DNA of 64,000 nucleotides from Pogona vitticeps (GCF_051106095.1 NC_135786.1:200381001-200445000); one strand, 5' to 3'. Numbered from the stretch's first letter, positions 24,201 through 33,274 are shown. Notes: generated by a model from the letters alone, not told the origin. A program made the numbers and translations.

Positions 24201-27130
24201 AATCGGTAAGCGAAACAGCTTACCGATCATCGCAAAGCAATGTTTTACCATTTAAAACATCGCAATGCTATCACTTTTGCAATTGCAAAAACTTAATCGC
24301 TATGCGGATTCATCATTAAACGGGGCGCCCGTTATGCAGGGCACCACTGTAAAGAGCTGGAGATGAGATTACACCTGCTGGCCAATGTTGATTCAGTACC
24401 TGTTGGTTCCCAGTGGCTTTAAGTATCAACTGCAATAGCATTCTTCTAGATTGTTGGACTTCAGGTCATTGTAGGGCAGCGATTCTTAGGGATTCTAGTT
24501 TGAGAATCAGTGTTTGTTATCATTTCATAGGTTGGGGCTTGGGAATTCCTGTTTACATGGCTCTGGTTCTTTATAGAGAGCCAATTCCAGATAGTGTTGC
24601 TGTCATCCTGCATTACACCACATTATCCTGTATGCTATTTTTCATCTGTATTAAACTACTTGGGGGGGGATCATCCCTAGATTTTAAGTTGGCTATCAAC
24701 AATTTGTGAATTAGACATCTCTAAATCTTCGAACAATCATGTTTTAGGGAAGTTGCAGAAGCTCTGAATGAAGGTTAGTGGCAACTAGATCAGCCCAGTG
24801 TGAACAAGCTGAACTTTGGTCTGGAAGAGACAGAAGTGCTTTTTGTCAGAGGGCCAACCAACCAACCTGATATACTGTAGATAGGATTGCATTCCCCTTG
24901 AAAAAATAAGCTCACAGTTTGGGAGTAACTCCTGACCCGGCTTTTCTTCTAAATTGCTAGTCACAGGTGTACCAAGAGCATTTTGCACAGCTTTCACCAT
25001 CTATATCTGCCATGGAGTGGGGCAGACCAGGTTACTGTCACATGTGTGTATATGGGATTGCCTTTGAAGGCCATTCAGGAACTTCAGAGTTTTCTAGTGC
25101 CAGGTTTTAGAAGTATTGTCTTTTCTATCTGTATCGGCTACTCTGACTACCAGTCAATTTATTTCTGAATAAAATTCAAAGTACTGATGATTATCACCAT
25201 CAATGTCCTAAGCAGTGTAAGATCAAAATATCTCAAGAACTGTGTTCTCATATGAACTTTCTTGTTCACTGGGTCAGCTTGTAAGGCCCTCTTCTGCCTG
25301 TATGCCTTTTATATGGGTCAGGGCCTTTATGTGGTGGTATCCAGAATGTGGAAGTTCCTGATCCAGGAAATTCCTTTTTCTGCTCCTTCCCCACACTGCC
25401 AGTATCCCACTGCTACATGTACTGTAGGTATTTATTTTCTTGCAAAGATTTAATACTGTATATTTGCTTCTTAGAATTCCTCTTGTTTAGTCCTGTTTAT
25501 TTTTAAGCAATACTGTAGTTTTTTCTCTAACTGGTTTATCTGTTTCTCTATTTGATTAATGTAGATTTACTTAGGTTTTTAAAATGTCTATCTTTGATTA
25601 ATGATTTTAAAAAATCAATTTAGTATGTTAATTGCCTTGAAGAAGCTCCATATTGGGAGAAAGAAACAAAATCATATAAGTTCATAACTGAATAGATAAA
25701 ATTTTGCCTATGTGATTATTTTGGTGATCATAATAGCATGTTCAGGGGGATTTTCCAGCTGGTTTGAGTAATCAAAATGAAATTTCACTTGACACAACAT
25801 AATTCTAATAGGAAACAATCTCAAATTATACAGCTCTTGCTGTTGGCTTCATTTATTGAATGCAGTTAAGGCTAAGCATTTTTGTACCTGAGCTAAAGGG
25901 GGAAAATAGCATCCTCTCCCAGTTCTATGTGCAGGAGTCAAATCTTATTTCAACACTGGTGATAGGAAACAGGGTAATGTAGAAGAAAGAAGGACACGTT
26001 CCCCTGTCCTCCAACGAAAAGAATAGATGCAAAGTTCAGGACACATAGATCATACTGCTGCATCCCTCAGTACAGTGGTGCCCCGCAAGACGATGTTAAT
26101 TAGTTCAGCGAAAATTGCTGTTTTGCGAAAACATCATCTTGTGAAATGCGGTTTCCCATTGGAATGCATTGAAATCTATTTAATACGTTCCAACTGGGAA
26201 AAACCATTGTCGTTTTGCGAAAATCGCCCATAGGAAAACCGTTTTGCGAAGTGCGGATCAGCTGTCAAAATCGCTGTCTTGCAAAAAACGGTCCTGAAAA
26301 CACCCCCTAGCTGTCAAAATTGTCGTCTTTCGAAAAACGGTCTTGAAAAAAAAAGTCTTGCGAAGCACAGACTGAAACATCGTCCAGCGAAAATAGCCAA
26401 TAGGAAACACCATTTTGCGAATCACTATAGCAATCGCAAAAAATCATCATCTGGCAAATAAACCGTTTTGCAAGGTAATCGTCTAGCGGGGCACCACTGT
26501 ATCTACCATCCAAGGTGGCTGATTCACCTTGTCTAATAGTAGGACCACCCTGACTACTGGGAGCAATAGTAGAAGTGGACATTTTACACATGCCTCTCCT
26601 ACGAACAGAGGAATTACTGTACTGTCTCTGCAAGCATTGTAATGCATCTGAAGAACAAAACAGTAGTTCATGGTTCTACTTCTAATACTAGCTGAAAACT
26701 GTGTATTTGTTTACACAGCAGTGTAATTATCTTTAAAAAGTGTAATTGATAGTGATCTCCCCCATTTCTTAGAATACAAAACCAAAATAAAAGAATATAA
26801 GAAAAGGTGTTTAATCAGAATTCATATCTATATTGGCATACCCACTGTCTAAACTCAGTGCAATAATGTAGGCATCTTCTTGCCTCTTTTCCCAAAAACA
26901 TTTAGAAAATGTTTACGTTTGATCAGATTATGCCTTCAAGTAGTCTGGATAATTAGCCATTTTAACAGGGATGGCACAATGAATCAGTTAATGGACCAAA
27001 AAGATCTTTAATCCCTGCTTTCTTCTTTATTTCAGATGGGGAGACTCCCATTTTGCTTCAGCCGACAAATGCAACTGAGAAAACTCAACTTATTGGAGAC
27101 AGTCATCGGAGCTACCGTACAGATTCATAA
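9109..27130 (+). CDS. DNAJC5B: DNAJC5B, cysteine-string protein beta (four coding exons)
   Basis: Joined exons 9109-9215, 18658-18871, 21014-21185 and 27036-27130 give 195 codons and a stop with no break. The protein is a J-domain co-chaperone that stimulates Hsp70/Hsc70 and is anchored to vesicle membranes through palmitoylated cysteines; in mammals the beta form is mainly testis-expressed (family knowledge). Visible parts are Ser10 in RNLS (the kinase site of CSP proteins), a J domain at about 15-80 with HPD at 43-45, a linker ending in SSWWAK, a cysteine string at 119-136 with 11 cysteines, and a tail ending SYRTDS. The tail and the position next to TRIM55 favour DNAJC5B over DNAJC5, although the N terminus MAEQRQR and the linker look alpha-like. 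The start is chosen because an in-frame TAG lies upstream at 9082. Human DNAJC5B has 199 residues. Upstream non-coding exons are not identifiable. Confidence 0.93.
9556..9695 (+). mobile_element. tRNA-derived SINE, body only
   Basis: The words CAGCCTGTGTGGCC and CCCCAGAAGAAGGGAATGG match the SINE at 7243. The tRNA-like head is missing. It lies in DNAJC5B intron 1, about 340 bp past the donor. Confidence 0.65.
9700..10640. other. Intronic, mostly unrecognised; minus-strand L2-like LINE tail at 10150-10215
   Basis: Within this stretch, about 10150-10215 resembles the reverse complement of an L2/CR1-like 3' end (CACCTGCCCTTCTCC and CAGCTTACATG, next to an AT run), like the clearer copies at 27675 and 36220. 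The rest shows nothing I recognise. Confidence 0.4.
10641..10850 (+). mobile_element. tRNA-derived SINE (second squamate type)
   Basis: The head CTATGTGGTATAGTGG with AATGTTGGCCTAGGAC is a tRNA-like promoter region, and the body carries GTGATTCACACTGTC, ACCTCACAGCATTGTTGTG and a TAAAGCAGGAAAG tail. This layout is that of a squamate tRNA SINE family. It is intronic and non-coding. Confidence 0.7.
11295..11372 (+). mobile_element. SINE tail fragment
   Basis: The words GGGGGCTGGACTTGATGACC and CCCTTCCAACTCTTC match the 3' part of the SINE at 20030. Only the tail is kept. Confidence 0.5.
12167..13210 (+). pseudogene. Broken hAT (Charlie/FAM200-like) transposase and its 5' end
   Basis: The segment opens with CTAGGTTCTTAACCTCTGG, a Charlie-type hAT terminus. 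From about 12660 the + strand shows, in pieces, the N-terminal layout of hAT transposases of the FAM200/ZBED5 kind: a BED-finger remnant ([12 protein letters not shown], then HLNIKHATM), a linker before [14 protein letters not shown] and [10 protein letters not shown], then SLSNDTV-like and [15 protein letters not shown]-like words near 13000-13140. The pieces sit in different frames with several frameshifts and stops and a poly-A run at 12824, so it is dead. Homology stops at about 13200, before the DDE/RNase-H core is complete; no 3' terminus is seen, and a SINE follows at 13250. The family call comes from recalled similarity and needs a profile search. Confidence 0.65.
13250..13440 (+). mobile_element. 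tRNA-derived SINE
   Basis: The tRNA-like head CATGGTACAGTGGTTAAAC with GTGGTTCAATCCCAG (B-box-like) is followed by GGTTGACTCAGCCTTC and GAGGTTAGTAAAATGAG, the body of a squamate SINE. It lies between the hAT pseudogene and the LTR element. Confidence 0.7.
13680..18369 (+). mobile_element. Gmr1-like Ty3/Gypsy LTR element, broken fossil with SCAN-like Gag
   Basis: A leader-like segment with CTGGTGTCCAGCGGC begins near 13690. A gag-like region covers about 14.27-15.6 kb: a charged, Glu/Lys-rich coiled-coil start, then a capsid segment resembling the vertebrate SCAN domain (words such as [13 protein letters not shown]), then a CCHC zinc knuckle ([14 protein letters not shown]). A protease-like region follows at about 15.6-16.1 kb. 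No reverse transcriptase or integrase is visible before the purine tract at 17839-17850 and the 3' LTR at 17851. The 5' LTR is not found. The element has several breaks and is a non-autonomous, moderately old insertion in DNAJC5B intron 1, in sense orientation. SCAN is known to derive from Gmr1-like Gag, which supports the family call. Confidence 0.75.
17851..18369 (+). repeat. 3' LTR of the Gypsy element plus leader-like extension
   Basis: The LTR starts TGTGATGATC right after a purine tract (TAGGGGGGAGGAA). It holds three imperfect copies of CAGATAGAGATTGGGA and a CAATAAATAAG poly(A) signal. GTTCTGACA near 18258 may be its true end. The following part, with TAATCCACTGGTGGCAGC, looks like a leader yet is also kept in the copy at 29989, and both copies stop at GAACACCACAG. 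The true LTR limit is therefore uncertain. Confidence 0.7.
18658..18871 (+). CDS. DNAJC5B: DNAJC5B coding exon 2
   Basis: Encodes the last base of codon 36 and residues 37-107, beginning [14 protein letters not shown] and ending LSSWWAK. It holds the catalytic HPD motif (43-45) and the rest of the J domain. The acceptor is TTGCTTATTTAAG and the donor GTAAGTAC. The LTR unit ends only 288 bp upstream. Confidence 0.95.
18872..20029. other. DNAJC5B intron 2, mostly unrecognised
   Basis: Nothing gene-like is seen. Around 19855-19935 the words CTGGCAAAACGTTAGGAAG and CCAAAGAGCCCGAAAAACCC match a phrase I associate with a common squamate repeat of unknown class. Confidence 0.4.
20030..20157 (+). 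mobile_element. tRNA-derived SINE, short
   Basis: The tRNA-like head (GGATATCTCAGTG, then AGGAGTTTAATTTCC) is followed by GGGGCTGGGCTTAATGATCC and CCCTTGTAGTTCTGTAG. It abuts the TA of the Tigger-like element, which probably inserted at its tail. Confidence 0.7.
20160..20586. mobile_element. Tigger-like non-autonomous DNA transposon
   Basis: TA precedes CAGTGGCACCTCAACTTG, and AAGTCAAGGTACCACCG is followed by TA. The interior is made of diverged copies of words like ACTTGCGAACG and CCTACGAACGG in both orientations, with ATTCC(C/A)ATGGGAA-like palindromic phrases. There is no transposase frame. It lies in DNAJC5B intron 2. Confidence 0.8.
21014..21185 (+). CDS. DNAJC5B: DNAJC5B coding exon 3 (cysteine string)
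   Basis: Encodes residues 108-164 and one base of codon 165. It holds the hydrophobic lead [11 protein letters not shown] and the cysteine string 119-136 (C, CCC, CCC, CCC, C), the palmitoylated membrane anchor, then the acidic segment with [15 protein letters not shown]. The acceptor is TTTCTCCAAG and the donor GTGTTT. A Phe at 129 stands where human DNAJC5B, as I recall it, has Cys. Confidence 0.95.
22470..22608. mobile_element. hAT-like MITE, short palindromic
   Basis: The ends CAGTGGTTCTTAACCTT and AAGGTTAAGAACCAGTG and the interior GGTGGTGAAGGCTTCTGGGA match the copy at 42132. It lies in DNAJC5B intron 3. Flanking duplications are weak. Confidence 0.8.
22705..22880 (+). repeat. Interspersed repeat, 'GAACATAAGAAGAGCC' type
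   Basis: The words CATAAGAACATAAGAAGAGC, CCTGCTGGATCAGGCCAAGG and CAGTGGCCCCACCAGATGCC belong to a repeat I recognise as very common in squamates; I cannot give its class. A short second trace with ATAAGGACGTAAGAACA lies at about 23000. Confidence 0.6.
22881..23913. other. DNAJC5B intron 3, nothing recognised
   Basis: No conserved frame, RNA gene or clear element is seen. The 118-codon minus-strand frame at 23457-23813 has no recognisable motif. Confidence 0.4.
23914..24349. mobile_element. Tigger-like non-autonomous DNA transposon
   Basis: TA, then CAGTGGTGTACCGCATAGCG, and at the far end GTTATGCAGGGCACCACTG then TA. The interior repeats words like CGCTATGCGGATTC, GGCGGCCATTTTGGAA and TTTAAAACATCGCAATG, close to the element at 1-250. 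There is no transposase frame. Confidence 0.85.
24360..25670 (+). mobile_element. L2/CR1-like LINE, old 5'-truncated copy
   Basis: The stretch follows, in decayed form, the order of an L2-like reverse transcriptase end: a segment resembling the palm region (TGCTATTTTTCATCTG), then GACAGAAGTGCTTTTTGTC ('TEVLLV'-like), then the C-terminal region (GGGTCAGGGCCTTTATGTGG; TCCAGAATGTGGAAGTTCC), then an AT-rich 3' end near 25670. No long frame survives. The call rests on recalled similarity to squamate LINEs. Confidence 0.5.
26073..26499. mobile_element. Tigger-like non-autonomous DNA transposon
   Basis: TA, then CAGTGGTGCCCCGCAAGACG, and at the far end CGTCTAGCGGGGCACCACTG in slightly diverged form, then TA. 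The interior repeats TTTTGCGAAAA-like and CGTCTTGCGAA-like words with their reverse complements. It is the cleanest terminal-repeat pair of this family in the window. Confidence 0.85.
27036..27130 (+). CDS. DNAJC5B: DNAJC5B coding exon 4 with stop
   Basis: Encodes residues 165-195 ([20 protein letters not shown] then SYRTDS) and TAA. The acceptor is TTCTTTATTTCAG. This tail is the part that best separates beta from alpha CSP. The 3' untranslated region follows; an AATAAA at 28866 and others in the LINE at 27675 are possible poly(A) signals, none proven. Confidence 0.94.
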
Positions 27131-27674
27131 ACCAAAAGTGTTTGGAGCCTCCCTAAATGTCACCAGATTAGTTTTGGATTTCATGACATGGTTAGAATAT
27201 TTTCACACATGACACTGTCCTATGTACAAGTATGGAAGCAATGAACATTGTATTCAGTTGAGAGTAGACCTACTTCGAAGAGACTAAGTGTATGAATTCA
27301 CACTGAGAGTATCCTTGAGCTCCTCAAACATACAGTAGTTTACTTGCATATATATGTGTGCTTTCCAGGCAATAGTAGTTTAACAATCATGCTAGAAACA
27401 GTAAGCATACAGAAAGCTCTTCTTGTGTAATGTGTGAAAATATCCCTAGTTTTTTACATACTTAAACTTCATCTGCAGTTTAGACAACAGTGATTTGAAT
27501 GCAATTTCTTCTTTAATTGTACAAATGTTACAACTGGATAGACTTGCTGATAACTTTTTCCAGCATGGTATTGCAACCGTATAGGCCTTGACATAGATTG
27601 GAAAAGTGACATTTGGGTTCTACAACCTCCAGAATACCTCAAGCTACATGACTCATTGCTATGCTAGCTGGAGT

Positions 27675-28440
27675 ATTATTTATTTATTTATTTAACTTAT
27701 ATGCCGCTCACTCTACTCAAAAGTCTCTGGGCAGCTTACAATAATTAAAATACAATAAAAATACAATAAAAAGATAAAACTATTAAAATACAATTAAAAT
27801 AGATACTCTAAAAATTGCCATCAAGACCCACAGTTGATATTATGTTAATTAAAAGCCTTCTGGAACAGGAAGGTTTTGACCTGGCACCAAAATGTCATCA
27901 GTGTCGGTGCCAGACTAATCTCCCTCTGGAGGGTGTTCCATAGTCTGGGGGCAGCTGCTGAAAAGGCCCTTTGTCTACAAGCCATCCCTCTTACCTCCTT
28001 GAGGGATGGCTCTTTCAAAAGGGCCCCCTGGCTAGATCTAAACTGCCGGGTAGGCTCATATGGAAGGAGGTGGTCCTTCAGGTATCCAGGGTCCAAGCAG
28101 TTTAGGGCTTTATATGTCAAAACAAGTACTTTGAATTGGGTCCGGGCAGCAACTGGTAACAAATGTAATTTAATCAGAATCGGCTTGTTATGTCCCCTAG
28201 CGGCCCCACCACTCACCAGCCACGCAGCTCAATTCTGGACCAGTTGCAGTCGCCGGACCGTCTTCAAAAGCAGCCCCACGTAGAGCGCATTACAATAATC
28301 TATATGAGATGTTACCAGTGCGTGTGTAACTGTAATGAGACTCCACTTGTCCAGGTAGGACCGTAGCTGGTACAATTTCCGCAGCTGAAGGAAGGCGCCC
28401 CTGGCCACATTATGGGACTGGTAGTCCAAAAAAGCCACTT
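27675..28440 (-). mobile_element. L2/CR1-like LINE 3' part, minus strand
   Basis: Reading the minus strand, 28438-28229 has HIDYCNALYVGLLLKTVRRL followed by LQLVQN, and 28216-27845 has LHLLPVAARTQFKVLVLTYK and SAAAPRLWNTLQREI, the C-terminal reverse-transcriptase region of vertebrate L2/CR1-like LINEs. A 3' untranslated end with GTAAGCTGCCCAGAGAC and a TAAATAAATAAATA tail finishes at about 27675. Two frames are needed for the coding part, so it is broken at least once. It lies just 3' of DNAJC5B. Confidence 0.85.
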
Positions 28441-28444
28441 TTCC

Positions 28445-29988
28445 CTTCCCTGGGCCTCAGTATGAATTCTCTCCCTGCATTTATGGTTCTTTCAGAACCA
28501 CAGCACTTTAGTACTTATTCCTTCCATACTTAGGAAAATAAACTATTATTTCTTCCTTTGTCAAATATATGTATAAAACAAAATGTACAGATTAAAGTGA
28601 AATTTTTGCCTATTGCATGATTCTTTCAGTTCCCTGAAAGAAAACCTAGACATTAATTAAGGAACAAATAAGCCAGCTTTCAGGTCTGCTGGGAACTGGT
28701 TTTAGGAAGCAGTTAATGGCTGTCAGATGAGGTACTGAAGATGCCCAGAATTGTGAATAGGCCTGTATTTCTCTTAACCAATAGAAATGCCTGACTCTGT
28801 ATTTTGTTCTAAGCAGTCTACTAATATGATCAGCAGTCCATCTTTTGATGTATAAGCAACTTCTCAATAAAAGTAATTGCAATTAGATATTTACAGTAAA
28901 ATACACTTCTCCCTTCAACAACACTGGAGTCAGGGTGTCAGACCACCGTGCAGTTCAAAATTTGTGTATATCTCTTATGTCCCCAAAAATCTAACTACAC
29001 AGTACAAACAGTTGATTCACACACTCTCTCCAACACACATTCCTCCCCCAACCCGTGTCGGCCTCCTGACATGCCTCAGCACGAGAGCCGCCATTCTAGG
29101 AGAGGGGACCATCTGGGTCACTGCCACTGAACTGGAGGCCACAACACCTCAAACAACAGGGGCCTTGGTAAGTCTGAGACCCATCTTTCTAAGGCCACTT
29201 CCTGGAGATGCATAGCAGCACAACTTTGACTGACTGACTGACCGACTGATTTGAGGGAAGAGCATGCATAACCAAAACTATGCCATTCAAACCTGTGCAA
29301 TTCAAGGGAGAAGTGTAATTCTTAAAGTTTTTAGTTATATTTGATATTTGTATAGCCAAAGGAAAGTGATAACATTTAAACACAAAAAGACACATCTGCA
29401 TTCACAGTACAAGCTAGTCCATTCCTATGTATATTTACTTGTGCAGTCTAATCCTATATGTTTACTTTATAAGTTTATTGACTTTTATTCCCAGAGTCAA
29501 ACTCCTGATTGAATAGGACTGTCAGCTAAGGCCAAAATCAATCTTTACCAACTAGAATATATCCACTGAATACACCCAAGTTCCACTGAAGCAGAAGAAC
29601 TTGCATAAGTGTTGATTTACTAATTGGCCAGTGGGTCTACTCTGCTTGAGACTCACCATTATATTTAAGCCAATAGCTACTATTGTGAGGATGCATATTC
29701 TATCAACTTTTATTTATCTTGGCTGAGATTTATTTTGCAATAAAATATCATGTATATTAAAGGTTAGTCTACTAATTTGTCACTTGGGTTGAACTATGCA
29801 TGCACAGAACAAATGTGCAGAAACAAGTATTTCAATTTATAATTACAGACATAGTCATGGTTACAATCCTGTGCACACCTATCTGGAAAGAAGACCCAGT
29901 GAATTCCTTGGGACTTAAATCCAAATAAACATGTACACGATTAGGGCTTTTAAGCATTTGAAGACCATATATCACGAGAAAACCTGAA
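28445..29988. other. Intergenic, nothing gene-like
   Basis: A short (TGAC)n run sits at about 29226-29250. Around 29410-29500 and 29855-29950 are traces of the common squamate repeat with TCCTGTGCACACC and CCCAGTGAATTCC. No coding or RNA gene is recognised. Confidence 0.4.
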
Positions 29989-30469
29989 TGCTAATGAGGC
30001 AATTGCCCACGTCACTCATGCTATTCATATTCACAAGCTGATCTGCATGAACCTATGAGAGGACTGGAGAGGCGGAGTCAGTAGCTACATGAGGCTTGGC
30101 GGGAGAAGGAGGAGTCAGATAGGGCTGCTTAGTCAGAAAGAGAGGGAACAGATACTGAGAGAGATATAGCCAATTAGGAAAATAGGTAGAGAAGGTGGTA
30201 ATGATATAGCAAGAGAAAAGAATGTGTACTGAGAGGACTGTTGATTATTTGCTTATGTATAATGTGTATCTGAGAAACTTCTGTTATTATTCAATCTGCT
30301 TCACTACAATAAATAAGTTCTGTTTCTGTTCACAAGACAAGTGTTCTGACATACGTAAGTCATTAAAATTGTGGATTGAGGTAATCCACTGGTGGCAGCG
30401 AGAAGAAAATGCAATGTGAGCCTTTGTGAGGGAAAAAACAAGCAGGGGCCACAAGGGCGAACACCACAG
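29989..30469 (+). mobile_element. LTR unit related to the 3' LTR at 17851 (no internal part)
   Basis: It aligns over its length with 17851-18369: CTATGAGAGGACTGGAGAGG, AGAGGGAACAGATACTGA, AAATAGGTAGAGAAGGTGG, CAATAAATAAGTTCTGTTT and the TAATCCACTGGTGGCAGC extension, ending GAACACCACAG. By eye the copies differ by roughly a tenth or more, and this one lacks the tandem triplication. It carries no gag or pol. A possible TATATC duplication (about 29968-29973 and 30470-30475) lies near its ends but does not fit TG...CA limits. Confidence 0.75.
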
Positions 30470-30479
30470 CTATATCGAT

Positions 30480-31402
30480 AACACTTCTAGTGATAATGAT
30501 AGAATCAATCAGTTGTAATAGAAGTGTATTTTTCATTTGTGAAAGGTCACGAAAGTGATCAATTTTAAATTACCTAAAGGCTGTGTTAATTTTTTTCCAT
30601 TTGGCAGCATGTCGTATTTAGCTTAGGTGGTTTGCTTATTGTTTGTTAATATGTTCTGAGTTTAAGAGACATCAGGTGACTTGTAACAAATGAATCCCAC
30701 ATGATTAGAAATGTAACAAATTAACTGCATTATATTTGCAATCATTTACCTCTTTAACTCTGAATTTATTGCTTTAATAAGTTCAAAATGTACTATGCAC
30801 AGGGACCTTAACTTTTTACTGTCCAACATATTGCTTGCAGAATAAAGATCTTCTGTAATGTAAAAGTTAGACATGGAGAAACTGCTGTTCTCCCCCCCCC
30901 CCATGAAGTAAATGTTTAGATTTATCACAAATATTCTCTTCCTCTTCATATTTCAGAAAATATGTCATTTTACATTCTACTTTTTTACCTTCTAAGCATT
31001 TCAAGATCTTAATTCTTTAGAAATAATATTCGGTCTTCCTTCTTTTTCATCTGTTCTTTCACAACTCCTAGAGTCTAGATTCTCCTGCATTCTCTTCTGC
31101 ATTGTTCCATACTTTAGACTACTATTCTGCAACACTGTCTTCTGTCTCTAGCTTTTCTTCAACCTTAGTGTCTCCTTTCTCCTGCTATTTTTGTTCATAA
31201 AGTGGCTGAACATCTCTGATACAAATTTTAATCTGTCTGGATTTTGTTAAAATCATGCTTTCTTCCTACCCATTTTCTTTATTATCTCCCAAGCAGTCTT
31301 ACTTTTCTCATTTTATCCAATTTTCTTGTTGTCATCAGCATCTGCTTCATTCTGTTCTCTTCCCTGATGCCTTTTTTTCTCCATTCCCTTTTCAATTTCT
31401 CA
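30480..31402. other. Intergenic AT-rich stretch, nothing recognised
   Basis: Includes a C run at about 30892-30901 and pyrimidine-rich DNA at 31030-31400 (TTCTCTTCTG-like). I see no gene, RNA gene or terminal-repeat element. Confidence 0.4.
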
Positions 31403-31404
31403 TA

Positions 31405-31643
31405 CCGTGTTTCCCCGAAAATAAGATCGGGTCTTATATTAATTTTTGCTCCAAAAATGCACTAGGGCTTATTTTCAGGGGATGTTTTATTTTACAGTCA
31501 TCTTCTGGTTGCTGCACAGTGGTGGAGGGCGCAGTTTCACTTAACTAGGGCTTATTTTGGGGGTAGAGCTTATATTACAAGCTTTCTGAAAAATCATACT
31601 AGGGCTTATTTTCAGGTTAGGTCTTATTTTCGGAGAAACAGGG
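31405..31643. mobile_element. Mariner/Tc1-like MITE ('GTTTCCCCGAAAATAAG' type)
   Basis: TA, then CCGTGTTTCCCCGAAAATAA, and at the far end GGTCTTATTTTCGGAGAAAC then AGGG and TA. The 239 bp interior repeats CTAGGGCTTATTTTCAGG-like words. TA duplications fit the Tc1/mariner superfamily. I recognise the terminus from other reptile genomes but cannot name the entry. Confidence 0.85.
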
Positions 31644-31649
31644 TAGTTG

Positions 31650-33240
31650 CCAATATTTTGTTGATAATGTTTGATACTCTTCTTCCAACTTCAAACTGGA
31701 ATATTCCTCTTTCTTTACAATTATATCCCTTTCTCTTGTCCCCTCCATTTGTTTCAATTATCTCTGTTTCTGGTAACTAATTATATTTCATGTCTTCTTA
31801 ATCCGTTTTCTTAGTTTCTTGTATTCTTTCTTACTCGCTTTAATCTTTACCTAAGGTGTGTCACCTCTTACTGCATAAACTGGCCAGGCCCAGATGTTTC
31901 TGGATTACTAAAAGCCTTGACCATTGGCTTCTAGGAAGGGCAGACCAAGGATACTGCAGGAGCTGTTGACTCCTCTCTGTACATGCTTTGCTTGTACAGA
32001 ATTTATTAGAAACCAAAAATGTACAGTATTAGAAACCATAGTTTCATCTTGCTCAACTGATATTCAGAGGCATACCACATCTGGCAGGGTATATATGAGA
32101 AAGAGAGCAATACTACGTTATGAAAGAGAGATGGTCCCAACAGTTTTGAGCTGTGGCCACGCCCTCTGCTGAGATGAGCCCTCCCCATCTCCAGGTTTCC
32201 TAGGAAACAACCAGGGCCTTAGGCCGAAACACCGTAGGTTCCTACCACTCCTCTGTCTGCCTTAGACAGTTCTCCCATGTAACAGATAAATACTGTAATA
32301 ATGTTAAAAAAACCCCACAACAACACAGTTTTACTTCGTAAAGCATCCCCATGCCACCAAAGTACACTTGTGCTTGTTTTATAGCTCTGACTTAAATGCT
32401 GGCTTTAGAATTGCGCCAGCCTGCCCAGTGTTGTGCCCCAACCAGGGACGCGTTAGGGATGGCGAACCGCTTCCACGGAACTTCTCCCGCCTTTGGCAAC
32501 TGAAACTGCACGACAATAAAATCAACCCCATGAAGAAGCGGGACGGGGGCGGGGGCGGGGGGGGCGAGAGACGGAGACCCCACACCTGGAAGTTATTGAT
32601 ATACCAGTATATTTCCAAATCAAAGGTGTTTGACCTCAGCGCAATGGGAATTGGAAGAGGACTGCAGTCGGACCAGACTTAACAGGCAACCCGTATTCAT
32701 CACTGCTCCACATGTTCCGGACTGACAGATTCAGTTCAGTCAGTATTCTGTAGTATCTTCAAAGCCGACTCTTCTGACCGAAATTTAGCCCCAGATGCAA
32801 CACCCTTTGTAGAAATCAGCCCTTCTCCCAAGCAGATATTTATTGCATATTGTTAACTGATAAGCTGGAGCTGGCGAATTACTGTCATGCATCGTCAAAT
32901 CGTTACTGATTTACGGGAGCTCTTTTAATTAATATCTTCCCAAAGTTCCTGCAAGGGTCTCGCAAACTAAAGGTCCTGGTTTCCTTTACCGATTCAATCT
33001 CTCATGTTAAGTCGTCGTCTTTTCTTATTGCCTTCAACGTACCCTTAATGTCTTTCCTAGCAACCCTGGTCTTGTAGTCGTATGTCCAAAGTAAGATAAT
33101 TTCATTTTAGTCATTTTATATTGTAATTCAGGTTTTATTTGCCCGGGATTCTGCTTATTTGTTTCTATTTGTCTGTGAGGTCCACACAGTCTTTGTAGAA
33201 CACCTGTCTTTCAACACATTGAATGAATCCTAGCTTTAAC
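31650..33240. other. Intergenic; GC-rich patch with G-run at 32540-32571
   Basis: From about 32430 to 32580 CpG and GC content rise, and 32540-32571 is a run of G-tracts (GGGGGCGGGGGCGGGGGGGG-like) able to form a G-quadruplex. It lies about 0.7 kb before the tRNA cluster. I see no conserved frame; a regulatory role is only a guess. Confidence 0.45.
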
Positions 33241-33269
33241 ATCTCTTTAATATGAAGAAGGGAGCTAAC

Positions 33270-33274
33270 AAAAA
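33270..33274 (-). terminator. Pol III terminator of tRNA-Tyr (minus)
   Basis: On the minus strand a T5 run begins 9 bases past the end of the tRNA, as expected for RNA polymerase III. Confidence 0.75.

Noticed and set aside
9109-27130. DNAJC5 (alpha) instead of DNAJC5B
   Set aside because: Some residues are alpha-like, but the C terminus SYRTDS and the TRIM55 neighbour favour DNAJC5B.
29968-30475. TATATC as target duplication of the LTR unit
   Set aside because: It does not sit against TG...CA ends, so it may be coincidence in AT-rich DNA.
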